Below, piece after piece: positions 40,872-52,935 of a DNA stretch of 64,000 nucleotides. Location: the NCBI RefSeq assembly GCF_963678635.1, contig NC_087066.1, positions 55,074,312-55,138,311 on the forward strand, written 5' to 3'. The position numbers and the translations under genes are program-made. The stretch's first letter is position 1; each line of letters starts with the position of its first letter. Under the pieces are notes generated by a model, which was given only the letters and a program-made list of their open reading frames with translations, was not told where the DNA came from and did not search any database. Source of the stretch: Symsagittifera roscoffensis (taxonomy: Eukaryota > Xenacoelomorpha > Acoela > Convolutidae).

Positions 40872-41747
40872 TGTGCCATTCTGCCAGATTGGCACAGCGC
40901 AACCTTCCGACGAAGCACGAATTAGAGAGAAAAGGCCTTAACACTGAAGAAGTGCTTGAAAAGAGGGTCGAAATATTCTGGAATTTTCAATTTTTCAAAA
41001 TTTCGATTAACGAGCGAGTATCTCACAGAAATACGAAAAACGGCCATTTTGACCGAAAAAAATGAGAAAAACAAAACAACAGAAAATCTAGTGAAAAACA
41101 GTCACACGAGAACACGGAAAAACGAAGCCTCTTATCGTGACAGTCACGCACGATAAGATCCTTAGTGAAAGAAGATAGTGGGAAAGGAGGCTTCGGTGGT
41201 GGAGAGCAGTATCCTCCCGTGCCACGAATTGGGAGTGATAACAAAGTTATCTCGAGGAGAACACGGAAGCGGAGGCTTGGTCCCCCAGAGACTGATATAT
41301 GGTGATAGACTGTAGTAAACTAACTTTTAGCTACTCTGATGCCATAGAACTTTGAATTGCCACCGGTATTATTTGATATTATAGAATATGAGTAGCTAGG
41401 AAGAGGAAAGGGTCAATCCATCTCCAATGGATTCAATATAGAACTGTCAACAAAAACATATTAAAATAGGGTATTCGAGCCGTGTTTTTAATAGCAATCA
41501 CGTAGTCGGAGGATCCGAGACTCAGCTATGTGGTTGTGTTCGCATGTAAACGAAAGCTGATCAAAAGTCGTTTGACTGATGGCCTAAAAATAGTAACTTT
41601 TTACTTAGCCCTAAACAGACCAGAAAATCAACTGGCAAGGTCGAGACGGTGAAAAACGAGTAGAATGAAGGTAACTGACGCCTGCCAGTCGTTAATAGGT
41701 ATTTTTTCTACGCTCCGTCGCTGTGTAGTATTTGGGCGAATGTTACA
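40872..41747 (-). repeat. 3' LTR of the minus-strand gypsy element, 876 bp
   Basis: Minus strand: TGTAACATTCGCC at the start, ATGGCACA at the end. It is the counterpart of 10,461-11,338. Directly upstream (plus 41,748-41,762) is ACAAAGAGAGAAGGA, a good polypurine tract, preceded by gypsy pol sequence. This fixes the orientation and identifies it as the 3' LTR of this element. Confidence 0.85.
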
Positions 41748-41762
41748 TCCTTCTCTCTTTGT
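41748..41762 (-). other. Polypurine tract of the minus-strand gypsy element
   Basis: ACAAAGAGAGAAGGA on the minus strand lies immediately 5' of the LTR's TGTAAC. It would prime plus-strand DNA synthesis. Confidence 0.7.
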
Positions 41763-41784
41763 AGACCTGGATCAAAATCTTCCT

Positions 41785-42340
41785 CTAACTATCCTCTTCT
41801 AGGTCTCCCTTCTCTTTCACTCCCGTCCAAATCCATTTTGAGTTGCTAGTCATTTTGTTCTTCGGATTGTGGATGTCGTCTTTAAGCTTCACACAAACTA
41901 TCCTTCTCATGACTTCCCGGTCGTCCTCTGGTTCTAGATTCGTCCTGATGTTTGGATTGAAGGATAGCTCCCTGAATGGTTTTTTTGATACTGCTATCAT
42001 CTCAAGCTCCCCCCCTCCATACGCATCATGATGTTCCAGGTTGTACTTCCCTGACGAAGGGTCTGTTAGCAACTCCTTGTCATGGTACCTCATTTTTTCT
42101 TCAGCTAAAATTGTGCAAAAGACTGTCTTGCTCATCATCACTCTCCTACGAACCATCATCCCATTCTTCCGCCTCCCCGGAAAAATTCTCTTCCTCGCCA
42201 TCTCTTTCTGGTTTCGGCCACTCCCCATACTCTTTATCTAGTCCAAGGTGCTCAGCTTCCTCCTTAAACAACACTCTCTTCCTTCGTATCTTCGTCGGCC
42301 TGAGTACTTCCTCCGGGATTCTCTCGACTAGTGTTTGCAC
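41785..42340 (-). pseudogene. End of RNase H-integrase linker and pre-integrase segment; integrase deleted
   Basis: Minus-strand frames give IPEEVLRPTKIRRKRVLF, GGELEMIAVSKKPFREL, NIRTNLEPEDDREVMRRI and KGDLEEDS, then a stop. They align with the giant element's linker and pre-integrase segment (ELELIAISKRP, VRTNLEPS, RDLEEDSYKIL). Instead of integrase, only about 40 bp separate this from the polypurine tract, so the whole integrase and anything after it are deleted in this copy. Confidence 0.7.
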
Positions 42341-42510
42341 AACCTCCTTATTCTCTGGCTCCCTATTCTCATTGAGTCCTGGTCATGTTTTACTTCCCCT
42401 CTTTTCAATATGGTGACTTCCGGTCTGTCTTTACCACTTTCCGAGACCACAGGTTTGTTGTCTGCTAGTCTCTCCAGTAGTCTCCTCAAATCATCTCCTA
42501 CCGTCACCTT

Positions 42511-44020
42511 TCATGTTTCCACTTCGTCGAGGTCGTAGCCTTTTGCCTTCAGCGTTTCCCTCACTATCTTGGACTTGAGCATTATTTCCACCGGCATCCC
42601 TAAATTTCTTTTGAGAATTTCTTTTGCTTTATGTTCAGTTGGTAATTCGAGATGGTCCTCTAATGGTTTTTCTGACTTATCGAGCCATCTCATGAGCGGT
42701 AGGCTGTCATATGTTTCCTTGTCCATAAAAGAAAAACCATCTTTGATCTCCGGTCTATCAGCCTCCCTTTGCTCCTGTCTCTCGTAGAATCGTAGAATTC
42801 TGTCTTCTTGCCCAAGCTGTCAGCATTTTGGTGCTTGTCCCTCGTTCTGTGTTCAATGATCCTGTTGTAAACATCCAGCCGCACTATCCATCTCCCGGTG
42901 TAACTCTGGTCCATTGAGTACCTTTTCAACCAACTGATTTCTCTGTTGTCGACCCGTAGCTTGAATGGTTTGCTACCCAGTTATGTCCTGTTTTTTTTTC
43001 CACAGAAGTGACGACCGCAATAGTTCCTCTTTGGGTGCCCCGAACTTTATTTCGGTATCACTCAAGACATTGCTCCCGTACGCTTTTGGCCTCAAGACTG
43101 TCTTCCCGTTCCACTCCTGTTCTTGATGGAGTATGCCAGATATCGCTACTACCGATGCATCCGTATCCAGCACGTACATCCCTTTTTCTGTTGGCATGCC
43201 TAGCACAGATGCTTCACACAGTTCTTTTTTTATTCATTGAAATGATGTGAATTTCTTGCCCTTTTGCCTCATGAGTTGTTGCATTGGATATACTTTGTCC
43301 ACATAGCCCTTGATGAACTCCCTGTAATAATTCGCAAAACCCAAGAAGCTCATCAACTGGTGTTCTGTTTTTCGCGATTTCCAAGTCAATACTGCCTCTA
43401 CCGCGTCTGGGTCTGGTCTAATGTCATGTTTATCCACCATTCTCCCCAGGTATTTAATCGAGTAATTAAGAATCTCTCACTTCGATGGCTTGCATTTCAG
43501 TCCTGCTCTCTTCATACCAGCGAAAACCTCGTCTAGCCGTTCAATGTCGTCCTCCAGAATAGGTTTTGCCATCAGCCCGTCATCTACGTTGCACACAACC
43601 AAATTGCCGTATTTCTTTGTTACGCTTGTCAGTGCTTTTGCGTTGAAACGTGGCTGTCCATTGAAACAACTCCAGCTCGCAAGCAAAACCCGTCTTGTCC
43701 CTCTCTTGTTTCCTCAGTGTTACTTGCCAAAAAGCCGACCCTAGATCAAGAGTTGTAAAAAACTTAGTGTCTCTTAATTTTGAAAGGTTCATCTATCCTA
43801 GATACGGGATAGGCATCCTTCACTCTGACAAAACTCAGATATCGAAAGTCACAACAAAACCTAAGTTGGTCTCCTTTCTTTTTAGCCATCACTACTCCAC
43901 ACGCCCACGGTGATTTGGATGGTTCTATCATGTCATACTCTAGTAGGGTCTCTATCTCTTTTCTGCATGCATTCGAGTTATTTGGGGTCATACGCCTCCC
44001 CCCTCCCTGTGCGTCATATC
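42511..44020 (-). pseudogene. pol: RT and RNase H of the minus-strand gypsy element, decayed
   Basis: From high to low coordinates: GGGRRMTPNNSNACRKEIE and SPWACGVVMAKKKGDQLRF (44,000-43,860), FFTTLDLGSAFWQV (about 43,755), a damaged active site CNVDDGL where the giant element has YVDD (about 43,600), SFLGFANYYREFIKGYVDKV (43,370-43,310), RNase H with VLDTDASVVAISGIL (about 43,160) and YTGRWIVRLD (about 42,895), and the linker start with ETYDSLPLMRWLDKSEKP (42,726-42,660). Frameshifts are frequent. At the RT-RNase H join it has Tyr where both giant-element copies have TAG. Confidence 0.8.
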
Positions 44021-44029
44021 TGCATAAGA

Positions 44030-45656
44030 AGCACCAGCATCCAATTATCCAGCTGCATGGAATATTAACATCGTACCAATCGCAAAAGTGTTTCCGGAAG
44101 ATTTCGAGCAGTCGTCGATTTAATCCAAGGGGTTTAAAAAGTCTATCGATTCTGGAAGCAGATTTATCAACATTGGCACGCGATACCAAAAGTTTTTTCG
44201 CTGAACCTCAAGACGGATAGAAGGTAGTTCAAATAACAAGCGATCACTGGACCTGGTTGTGCAGTGGATATGAAGTTTAACAAACTCATGCCAGTTGAAG
44301 TCATATTCGCCGGAGATGATGCTAGATAGGAGCAGGACGTCTGCAATTTGAAGGTATAAGGAGACCGGTAAAAGATTCAGGCGGGTGAATCTGTCTACAT
44401 AGGATAGGTCTTGGTAGCCCAAGATCCACTTGGTGCATCGGCGCTGAACACACTCGATAAAAACCATGTCACTTTTTGATGCGCACCAAGCAGCTGAAGA
44501 ATAAGAGAATATCGGAACAACAAGTGGTTTTTACACGTTTAGGCGCTGGGTAGGCGGAAGTGACTGTGCAGTGTTTCGTGTGATGAGGAAGAAGCACTTG
44601 TTAGCTTTGTTGCACTTCGCGGAAACATGGAGATTCCATGAGAGGCTATCGGACACAAAGACGCCAATATCTCGAATTGAGGAAGCCAATGAAAGCTCGT
44701 GATCACCCAATGTAATACGAGGTAAATTTGGTTTCTGAAACCCCAACAGCTTGCATTTGCCGATATTAAACGGAAGCCCGTTTTTCCCGGACCAAGCGAG
44801 GAGGGTGGTAGCATTGTCGGGCAAGGCAAATACGTCATAGTCGTACGCAGTCAATGCAGTCATAAGTGCGCGTCGTCGGCGCATGTTGATGATGCTTCTT
44901 AGGTTGAACAAGGCGTCTCTGACAGTGGGAAGGGACATTAGTCAACGTTTATCCGTGACGCCGGAGCCTGTGGTCACTTGAGGTGGGTCGTTCCAGTGGC
45001 CGTCTTCGTATATCTGTAGTTTCAAGTTTCGGAGTCGAATTTCCTTTGGTTCCATGCCGTTGTCCTGTGTCAAACGTCGTCTTTCTTTTAGAAGTTCGTT
45101 TTCTACACGCAGATTTTCAGGAGAAAGCGCTGACGAAATGTAAATTTTCTTGCCGTAGTCCTTGAGAAGAGACGTCGAGGATATGACTTGATCCTTTGCA
45201 CACTCAGTAGTTAGTGTGACAAGTAATGTTCTTGGGCCAATCCGTTGGCGATTCATAGGAGTGTGGCGATTCATTGAAGGGGATTTCTAGAAACTTAAAA
45301 ATCTCCTCAACTTGCTTTCGGTTGTGGTCAATGTGCTCACGCTTAGTTGCCTCTTTTGGTAATTCTTCGACACCGCGAATACTGATTGATCGACCAACAC
45401 TGTTATCAGTTGGTTTGTGGGGGACGGCGCTCACGACAACAGATTCACGTTCTTTGACAGATGTATTTAACGTCGCCATATCTTCTTTCATGGGCTGTAG
45501 TTGCTGGCGGAATACGTCAGCAAACGATTGAGGAGCTTCAGTGAACGTTATGTTGTTCATTTTGGTGGATATGTCGACTGCAAGCTGTTTGATTTCAGAC
45601 ACCGCATTGGTTACTGATTTCAGCTCTTTCAGCTGAGAACACATATCTATGAACAA
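44030..45656 (-). mobile_element. CR1-like element with large internal deletion, inserted between gypsy protease and RT
   Basis: Minus strand: an ORF1 part (45,656-44,942; ISIRGVEELPKEATKREHID, SSTSLLKDYGKKIYISSAL, KERRRLTQDNGMEPKEIRL) ends TGA 44,944-44,942 followed by CTA and the ATG of ORF2 in the same frame. ORF2 starts MSLPTVRDALFNLRSI...ALTAYDYDVFAL, the opening of an EEP endonuclease. It then jumps directly to RT sequence after the catalytic motif (PDNATTLLAWSGKNGLPFN) and runs through VQRRCTKWILGYQDL to about 44,120. Endonuclease, fingers and palm are therefore deleted. It is closely related to the fragment at 8.4-10.3 kb. Confidence 0.8.
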
Positions 45657-45664
45657 AGGGACAA

Positions 45665-46699
45665 GCTTTGCTTTCTTTGTCTTTTCGCAGAATTTTTATA
45701 CGTCATCCGGTTTACTGTGTAATGTTTCCTCGATTGTGGGGTAAGAGTCCTATGTTAATCGCAGGCGAGTGGCCATCGTTAGGGCCAGTTCCCAGTAAAT
45801 TTGGCAGCGGTTCGCCTCGAGTGCCCTTGGCAGTGCACAGATTCTGGGTTATTTTACAAGAAAATGACCCCAGGCCAACACACAGGAAGGGTAGGGATCC
45901 TGAACATCTCATTGTTAGGATCAAGTGCTGCATCGAAATTCCTGATGAAATCTCTGCCTAAAATGAATTGATCAGACTCATCTAGATTCTCCACCACCAG
46001 AAAGCTCATTCACAAATTGCGTTCCCCCAGATTTAGGGCTTTTATTGGTGTCCTGCCTAGAACCCGAAGCGCTCCCTTGTTTGCTGCTGACAATCGTATT
46101 CTTGAGTCAATCAAGTCATCTTCGACGAATCCCATTTTTCTCCAAGTTTTAATTGATTTTACACTCAAGACGGCTCCAGTGTCCATTAACCCACGCAGTT
46201 GCGTCTTCCTCCCGCTTATGTCCAGTACATGTGCAGATACGTCTGCTTCCGTTCCCAGATGCATGGCATCTTCTTCTAGCATAGCACAGTGCCCAATGGA
46301 TCTCACTTTTAGTTCGTCTCTGCCAATATAGATTTGTCCGGCTAGATCTTCGTCACATGTTATCATCGTCTTTGTATAGATGTTTATTCCGTCTATGTTC
46401 AACATTATCTCATGTAAACCATAGGCTGCCGTGTATCTGTTATCTAAGCAATTTGATTTGCCACAACCTCTCGTGAGAAATGCTCTTAGTGCTCTAGAAG
46501 GGGTTTGCGGCCTTTTTGTTCTCAGGTAATCCGCATACAAATCAATGTGCATTAATGTTTGATCACTCGGTTCTTTCAGGTTCCTCTTTACTTCATGAGC
46601 GCCCACTGTGATTTTTGACATGATTCTCGCTCCAATCTTTGTAATACCAAATGGTTTCCCAGTCACCATCTTCAAGGTGTTGCAACTATTCCTGTTCAC
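45665..46699 (-). pseudogene. pro: Protease region of the minus-strand gypsy element
   Basis: Minus frame 46,699-46,010 (229 codons) contains LRGLMDTGAVLSVKSIKTW, with the DTGA active-site motif, and corresponds closely to the giant element (GLLDTGAVVSVMPVKTW). The frame stops at TGA near 46,007, where the giant element has TGG. Sequence continues as FLVVENLDESDQFILGRDFI, then decays. The CR1-like insertion follows at about 45,656. Confidence 0.75.
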
Positions 46700-48815
46700 T
46701 AAGTTTTCTTCGGTCCCTGGTTCTGGCCTCCTCGTCGAGAGTGTCTCATTCTTTTTTGTCTTTCTTCTATCTGTATTAGCCGTTGCTCAATTTTTCTGGT
46801 CGCCAAGTCTTGCTTCACTCTGTTGATAGCTTCTGCAGCTTCTTTTTCATAGTTTATCTCTACTGGATTCCTTGTCTTGGCCCCCGCGGCATCTTTGACT
46901 TATGTTACGGCCTTTACTGTTTTCGTTGATGACTCACCACATGCTGCCTCTTTGTTCTGCAAGTCATTTTCAGCTTGACTGTTCCTGGTGTTTTGCACCG
47001 CAGCCAGTGCCAATTTATGATTTGGGTGACTTCAATTCTTCACTGCCTCCCAAAACAGGGGACAGTCCATACTGAAATGGCCCTCTTGGTTGCAGAAAAA
47101 ACACCTCGCGCCTATTTTGATGATCACGCCACTGTAAAACTCGTGTTCTTCCGTTTGACTCATGTCTTCTTCGTCTGGCGCATATCACAAGCTTTTCATG
47201 CTTTGTTTGTATGTTGTGGAATCCACTACATGATGATCCGCCGATCCACTGTTTGCACATGACCTTCGCTTGTCCATGTCGTCTCTAGGTTTGTACTATG
47301 ACGACCTTTGTTCTTGGCCTCCCCCTTGCATGTTTCTGCTTTCCGAGAACGAGTACTTCTTTGGTTTCATTAACATATACTCTCTTCACTTTTGTCTCAT
47401 CTCCTCTGGGGTTGGTGCATTATCCATCGATAGCGTATAATACGTTGCCATCATCGTTCTCAAGTCGTTCTTAATGCTGTTCCCTCTAGATTGCTCAAAA
47501 TTGCAGTGCAGGCCTGCCTCTCATCGTTCAAGTTGTCTTGTTCTAGATGTAGCCTCATTACTTCAACCCAGGTGTCAATGCAACCATCTGAATCGTCTTT
47601 GAATTCCTTAGTTTCTTGAAGGTTTTTCTGGATTTGCCACTTCCTCTGTCACTTGAATCTGTTTTCCTTGTTGCGAATGCTTCAAGTGTCCTGCTCATCC
47701 TTTCCCAGGTACTCGCCCACGCCGTGACATCAGGTGTTACACTCGTGTGGGTACTTGAGTCCTCTGGTGTCCTCGTCGAGTTTGAGTGTAGATTCCCGTT
47801 TCTTTCGTTGCGGTACTACGAAGTCGACTCTAGTTCCAGGTGGCTTGTCCGCCACCATTTTATCTTGGGCTATAGTGTTTCTCAAGGGTGCATCCAATTT
47901 GGACTGTATGGCTCCAGAACTTTCTGCTTGTTCTTTGCTCATTGTGTCCATTCTGGTTTCTAGATTCCACAACTTTTCATTCACGGTGTCGTACCTCATT
48001 TTAATCTCGTCCATATCTTTCTTGATATCTTTCTCTCGCTCGCTGTCGGTTGTCTCTACCTTGTCCGCCATCTGTTGTAGCTTTCCTCCGTGGCCCTTGC
48101 CAGGACATAGTAGTTGTCTAGGTTCTCATTCTTGTTGTGTCGTACTTCCGTTTTCAGCTCCTGGCGGTCTTCTACTCTGCACTTCAGCTTTTTCTCAATT
48201 TGTTCTAACTTTGCCATCAAGTCGCCTAGCTCCAGTGAAGGCATTTTTGACTCCATAGTTCGTTTATCTAGGTTAGCCGTTGCTTCTTGTGTGACTTGCT
48301 CTTTATCTTGTTTAGTTTCTGTTGTTATTGCGGAAACTGTCCCAAACGTTTTGCTCTTCTCGGTCGCTGCTATTACCTCCCCTTTTTTTGGTTTCATTCC
48401 GACCATTGCTGCAAACCTCTCTGTGAACGACGTTCTCTTTGTCCGTGAATCTTCTTTTATCGATTCCGGCGTGTTGTTAGTTGTTTCGTCTATACATTGC
48501 CTATTGGTGAGAACTCTATTGTTTTCTTCTCCTCCTGTTCTTCTACATTTGGCAACGGTGTTGATTCCGACGTCTTCTGTTCCGCCCCGTCTATACTTTG
48601 ATCTGGTGTCTCAAGATCATTTTTCTTGGCCGGTATAGTTGGTTCTTCTGAGACTTTCTTTTTGGCCTTCTTGTGTTGACCATATTCACTGAAATATTCA
48701 TTCTCATTCCTCTCGGATTTGCTGGTGTTAGTTGCGATGAGTTTTGGTTTTGCTTAAGTCCTATCGCTTTCCTTTCTGTTAGTGATCTTGTTTTCTTCAT
48801 TATTTTTATAAACAA
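46700..48815 (-). pseudogene. gag: Gag of the minus-strand gypsy element, decayed
   Basis: Several minus-strand frames: the start (48,815-48,591), charged segments (48,406-48,056), a coiled coil (48,071-47,730; NEKLWNLETRMDTMSKEQA), a capsid-like DSDGCIDTW motif near 47,590 shared with the giant element, and a zinc knuckle CFFCNQEGHFSMDC near 47,100. Knuckle and capsid motifs match the 17.0-19.9 kb gag in order. Frameshifts separate all pieces. No 5' LTR was found beyond 48,815. Confidence 0.7.
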
Positions 48816-48934
48816 TTTTCTTTAACAACAACTCTAATATATACAAGTTACAACTGTAAAATCTAATTGAAATTATACGAAAAAATCTCTAATCTATTAT
48901 TTACTAAAAACCAAGAGTTGGAGACCTAAATTAA

Positions 48935-49760
48935 GTGTTGGAACTTTTCGATCAGGACTTGGGACCCTTCGATCAGGTCTTGGGACCATTTGTTCTTTTC
49001 CTGGGCCCTTCCGGTAGGGTCTTGGGACCCTTCGCTCTAGTGCCGGGACCCTTTGATTTTGTCCTGGTACCCTTCCCTCAAGTTCTGGTATCCTCTGGTA
49101 GGGTCCTGGGACCCTTCAGTATTGTCCTGGGACCATTCGGTACTGTCCTCGGACCCTTCGCTCAAGTTTTGGTACCTTCGGTAGGGCCTTGGGACTCTTC
49201 GGTATTGTCCTGGGACCCTACGGTACTGTCCTGGGACCCTTCGATCAATTATTGGTATTTTCCGGTAGGGTCTTGGGACCCTTCGCTCAAGTGTTGTGAT
49301 CCTTAGGTAGGGTCTTGGGAACTTTTGTACTGTCCTAGGACCCTACGCTCGATTGTTGTGATCCTCAGGTACGGTCTTCGGACCCTTCTGTAATGTCCTA
49401 GGACCCTTCGCTCAAGTGTTGTGATCCTTAGGTAGGGTCTTGGGACCCTTCTGGACTGTCCTAGGACCCTTTGCTTGAGTGTGAGGACCTTTTTGTAGGG
49501 TCATGGGACCCTTAGATCACTATCCCAGCACTCAGGTGTTCGGACCCTTAGATCATTTTCCCAGGATTCTAGTGTTGGGACCCTTAGATCACTATCCCAG
49601 GACTCTAGCGTTGGGACCTTTTGATCACTATCCCAGGACACTAGTGTTGGGACCTTTAGATCCCTATCCCAGGACTCTAGTGTTGGGACCCTTAGATCAC
49701 TACCCCAGGGCTCTAGTGTTGGGACCCTTAGATCACTATCCCAGGACTGCCACCAAGACT
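48935..49760. repeat. Minisatellite, two subfamilies
   Basis: 48,935-49,500: degenerate units built on 'ggtagggtcttgggaccctt' with variable spacing. 49,500-49,760: about seven regular 36-bp units 'gggacccttagatcactatcccaggactctagtgtt'. Because 36 is a multiple of three, long frames stay open on both strands (plus LGPLDHYPRTLV repeated; minus WDSDLRVPTLES repeated). There is no start context or conservation to suggest a protein. The shared 'gggaccctt' core shows the subfamilies are related. Confidence 0.8.
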
Positions 49761-50670
49761 CTTGTGCTGGTTCCACTGCCGTAGCCCAATTATTAAAACT
49801 CTTTATCCGACCTTCCAGTACCACTTCCTGTCCGGAACTCGTTTTTAGAATCTCCCTGTACCCTAACTCGAGTGTTAGGATATCCAGTCCACTATCCAAG
49901 TACCTCCTCTAAAACTTGTGTGAAAAATCCCCAAAACCCGATTCTGTTAATCTAAATTTTTCTTTTCTAAATCCCCTGAAATTTCCTTTCGTTTCCTTTC
50001 GTTTCCGAAATACGACTTGCCTTGAAATTTCTTTTCGTTTCTTTTCGTTTCCGAAATACGACTTGCCTTTAACCTTGTTTTATGATCGCTATTGACTAAA
50101 CTTCAGCAAAAGTCAAACTCAAAAACCCTAAGGGTCAACTGAGCAAAATAACAGAAACAAGAAAAATTTGTATACCAAAAATGCAATTGCGACAATGCTT
50201 GTCTTTCGTAAAAAAAGGTTGGTACCTGACTGTTTTGCGTTTTTCCTTCCCCTACTAGCAGTCTTATTGGGTTTTTATCTTTAGGGTTCTACAAAATGTC
50301 CATTTTCGATCCTCTTATCCGATCCGGCCAGGTTATCTACCTTAATACGAATTCGCTATCGAGTACTTTCGCGTTGCTACTCTTGTTGTGAGTCTTTAAC
50401 TCAGATGTTCTAATGTAACTAAATCGACGATATCGATTGTTTAGTTACTATAAGAAAGCCCCCTTTCTACAATTTTCAACCACCAACCTCTATCTTAAGC
50501 AGCCCCCTGCTAACCTAGCCCACACTTAAGCCGAAAATTATCCTAAGCGCGATGGGTGCCAAACCTCTCGAGAGAAATGCGTTGAACCTGTTTCCAAGCT
50601 CTGCTCAAGTAAAAACGTTTCCTCAAAACAATGGGTGTTCGCTTATTCAACTTTACGCTTATCTTCTATA
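49761..50670. other. No gene; short duplication and a hairpin
   Basis: Two adjacent 46-bp copies (49,975-50,020 and 50,021-50,066) contain 'tttcgtttc' runs and 'cgaaatacgacttgc'. An imperfect inverted repeat near 50,415-50,450 has arms 'gtaactaaa' and 'tttagttac'. No coding sequence or element match was seen otherwise. Confidence 0.4.
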
Positions 50671-50679
50671 ATGTAAAAT

Positions 50680-51349
50680 GGATTTTAACGATACCCGTTT
50701 GACCAAACAGAACATCTCTGTGAAATATTCTCCGTTTTCTCTGTTCTGCTCTGATCACGCTGCTGTATGTCTCTTTCCCAGTCGGGTTTCCTCAGTCTCT
50801 GAATTCTCTATCCCGAGTACCACTTCTCCACTTGGCTGGTCACCTGTTCCAGTCAAGTCTCCCAGTGGTCCGCTGATGTCACAAGTTAGCTGAAAACCCT
50901 TTCAACGCCCTTAACTCGGGCACCTTTTCAACGTTGCTGGTTTGATCGCGACGATCAGTCTTACTGAAAACAGTATTTGTATACTATTTTAAATAATATA
51001 AAAGTTTGATCCACCTAAACTGAAATCCAATGCCACTGTACTTTTTTTTGTAATTTTTCGTTTTGTTTTTTGTTCCTATTCCGAATTTTTTTTGGTTTTT
51101 TGTTTCGCATTTTGTCCCCTAGTGGCCCCCTCACTCGGTTAGCTAGGCTCGTTTCGGAAAGCGCACCGAGAATTTTTCTCGAGTTTTCTTATAAAGCTAA
51201 CACGGTACAACTAGAGGGAGGACACATTCCCGTTGAACCGTACCACCGGTACTCTAGAATGGGCATCTAGCCCAGAGCTGTGTAAAGTGGGTTCGATCCC
51301 GTAGCCATGATGTCGTGAAAACACCCATAAGCGCCATAAAAACACTATG
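50680..51349 (+). mobile_element. Internal 3' region of a non-coding LTR element (copy 1)
   Basis: It shares in order with the non-coding element at 53,541-54,352 and the reverse of 11,339-12,180: 'cccttaactcgg' (50,910), a T-rich block 'ttttttggttttttg' (about 51,080), and 'acaccca.aagcgccataaaaacact' directly before TGTAAC at 51,350. There is no conserved frame. It ends at an LTR start. Confidence 0.45.
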
Positions 51350-51425
51350 TAACAGTCGCCTACTTAAGTCACATATGAAGTTAAAGAAAAAAAGCCCAAT
51401 AACCATTGGCTTTTGGACAACTTTA
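51350..51425 (+). repeat. LTR start fragment
   Basis: 'TGTAACAGTCGCCTACTTAAGTCACA' and the following 50 bases match the start of the LTR at 60,046 ('gtaaccattggct'). Homology is lost near 51,420, so only the beginning of the LTR remains before the Penelope-like sequence. Confidence 0.5.
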
Positions 51426-51454
51426 ATGCGATTCTAGTTCGATTCTTTTTATCT

Positions 51455-52935
51455 TATTTTCTCGTAATTTCAGTTATCGCGAGCAAGTTGACATGCTCAA
51501 TTCGAATTTTTGAAAAATTGCATTTCAACCCAAAATTAAGACTAAACGTTGCTCAAGGTCAATTTTCTAAGTATGACCGACTCCCCAAAATCAAGACTAA
51601 ACGTTGCTCAAGGTCAAACTTCCAAATATGATCGACTTGCACAGAACAGAAATGAATCTTGTGGGTGCAAATCCCACTATGTTGGCCAGATGGTCCGACA
51701 TCTCTCCACAAGGATTGAGGAACACCGAAAAGGGGATACCCCAGTTGGACACCATATAAGGCAATGTGGCAGTGAGAGTGGTAAGTCGGAGTTCAATTGG
51801 AAGAGCAAATGGAATTAAGTTACTTACATTAGGGGCGCTGCCCATTAGGAAAGAGAGACCGACAATTCACACGCGCAAAGAGTTTAGAAGAAGGGAGCTG
51901 ACACTAAGGTTATAGTTCCAGAGTCAAAAATTTTGGCTAAAACAGAAAATATTGAATTAACTTACATGTTAGCACAAAATTAGCGACAAAACGAAATTGA
52001 AAAAACAAAAATGGTGAAAACTCTCTGAAATTTGTGACTAAATGATTAAGGTTGTTACATAATAGTTGTTACATAATTCCAGTAATATTTGTGAAGTTGT
52101 TATTGGTTGATTTTTTTAAAAGTTTTGAGACAATGATGTGTATGACACTTTACTTGATCTTTGATCGTTTTGTACAGATAGAGTTTAGATTTTCAAAACC
52201 TGAATATGCACAAAAATGGGACAAAAACGTTTGTTTGAGTTTACAAATTTAGCGCCTTCTCAAACCAATCATCTCTTTTTCATCATAATCATATGCTCAT
52301 CTAGCAAAATCCGAGGGTTTTGACTGGATAATGTGATGAAGGGACTCTTGACCTCGGTTACTATGATGGTTCCGACCTTCTGATAAATTTTTCAAAAGTG
52401 AATTTTTTGGTTCAATTTCAAGCTAATAAGGTGAGTCTAACTAGGCTTACAAAAGCCTCTATAGTCTTAATATGTAGTCAATTTGGGAATAACTATTTAA
52501 AATTTGAAATTTTTCTGAAAAAAAATTATGAAAATTTTTAAACGTTTATAAACTTTGAACTTTTTTCGTTTTTCTTTAAATTTTGTTTAAAAATTGCCTT
52601 TTTTATTATGAATGACAAGTATGCCAAAAAATTTTTTCGTTTAATCTTTTTATCACACTCCGCGCCGAAAAAAACGACTTTAATTTGAAGGCTTTTTTGT
52701 ATTTTTTTAAGACTATGGTCAAAAAATTCTGTGCTACTTGCACAGTAGCCGGCTATCCTTGTTATATTTATAAATATTTTATTTTTAAGTAATTTTTTGT
52801 GCCAGTTACAGAGCTACACGATGTTTTTGTCTTAAGTTTTAATTTTCCGTCGAAAATTTAAAGCTGTAGTTATAGGTCGGGAAATTGATGATACACTAGT
52901 GGACAAAATAAAGTGAAAATTCAAATATTCCTCTC
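51455..52935 (+). mobile_element. Penelope-like element 3' end with GIY-YIG endonuclease (copy A)
   Basis: Frame near 51,645-51,817: GCKSHYVGQMVRHLSTRIEE then HRKGDTPVGHHIRQCGSESG, the GIY-YIG fold of Penelope-like elements (Tyr-Val-Gly, Arg in the helix, His). After a frame change at 51,818, LLTLGALPIRKERPTIHTRK and EFRRRELTLRL ends at a stop near 51,917, matching the usual C-terminus of these proteins. RT is absent, so the copy is 5'-truncated. The following kilobase is shared with copy B and is presumably the 3' untranslated part. Upstream is a 55-bp tandem duplication (51,531-51,640). Confidence 0.7.

Noticed and set aside
48935-49784. Repetitive secreted or antifreeze-like protein (LGPLDHYPRTLV repeats)
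   Set aside because: Units are degenerate, both strands are equally open, and there is no start codon context or signal peptide. A minisatellite explains it.
51280-51310. 'gggttcgatcccgtagcca' resembles a tRNA T-arm/B box with a CCA-like end
   Set aside because: Only three base pairs form in the supposed T-stem, and no acceptor, D or anticodon arms can be found upstream. The related element at 54.3 kb does not preserve it.
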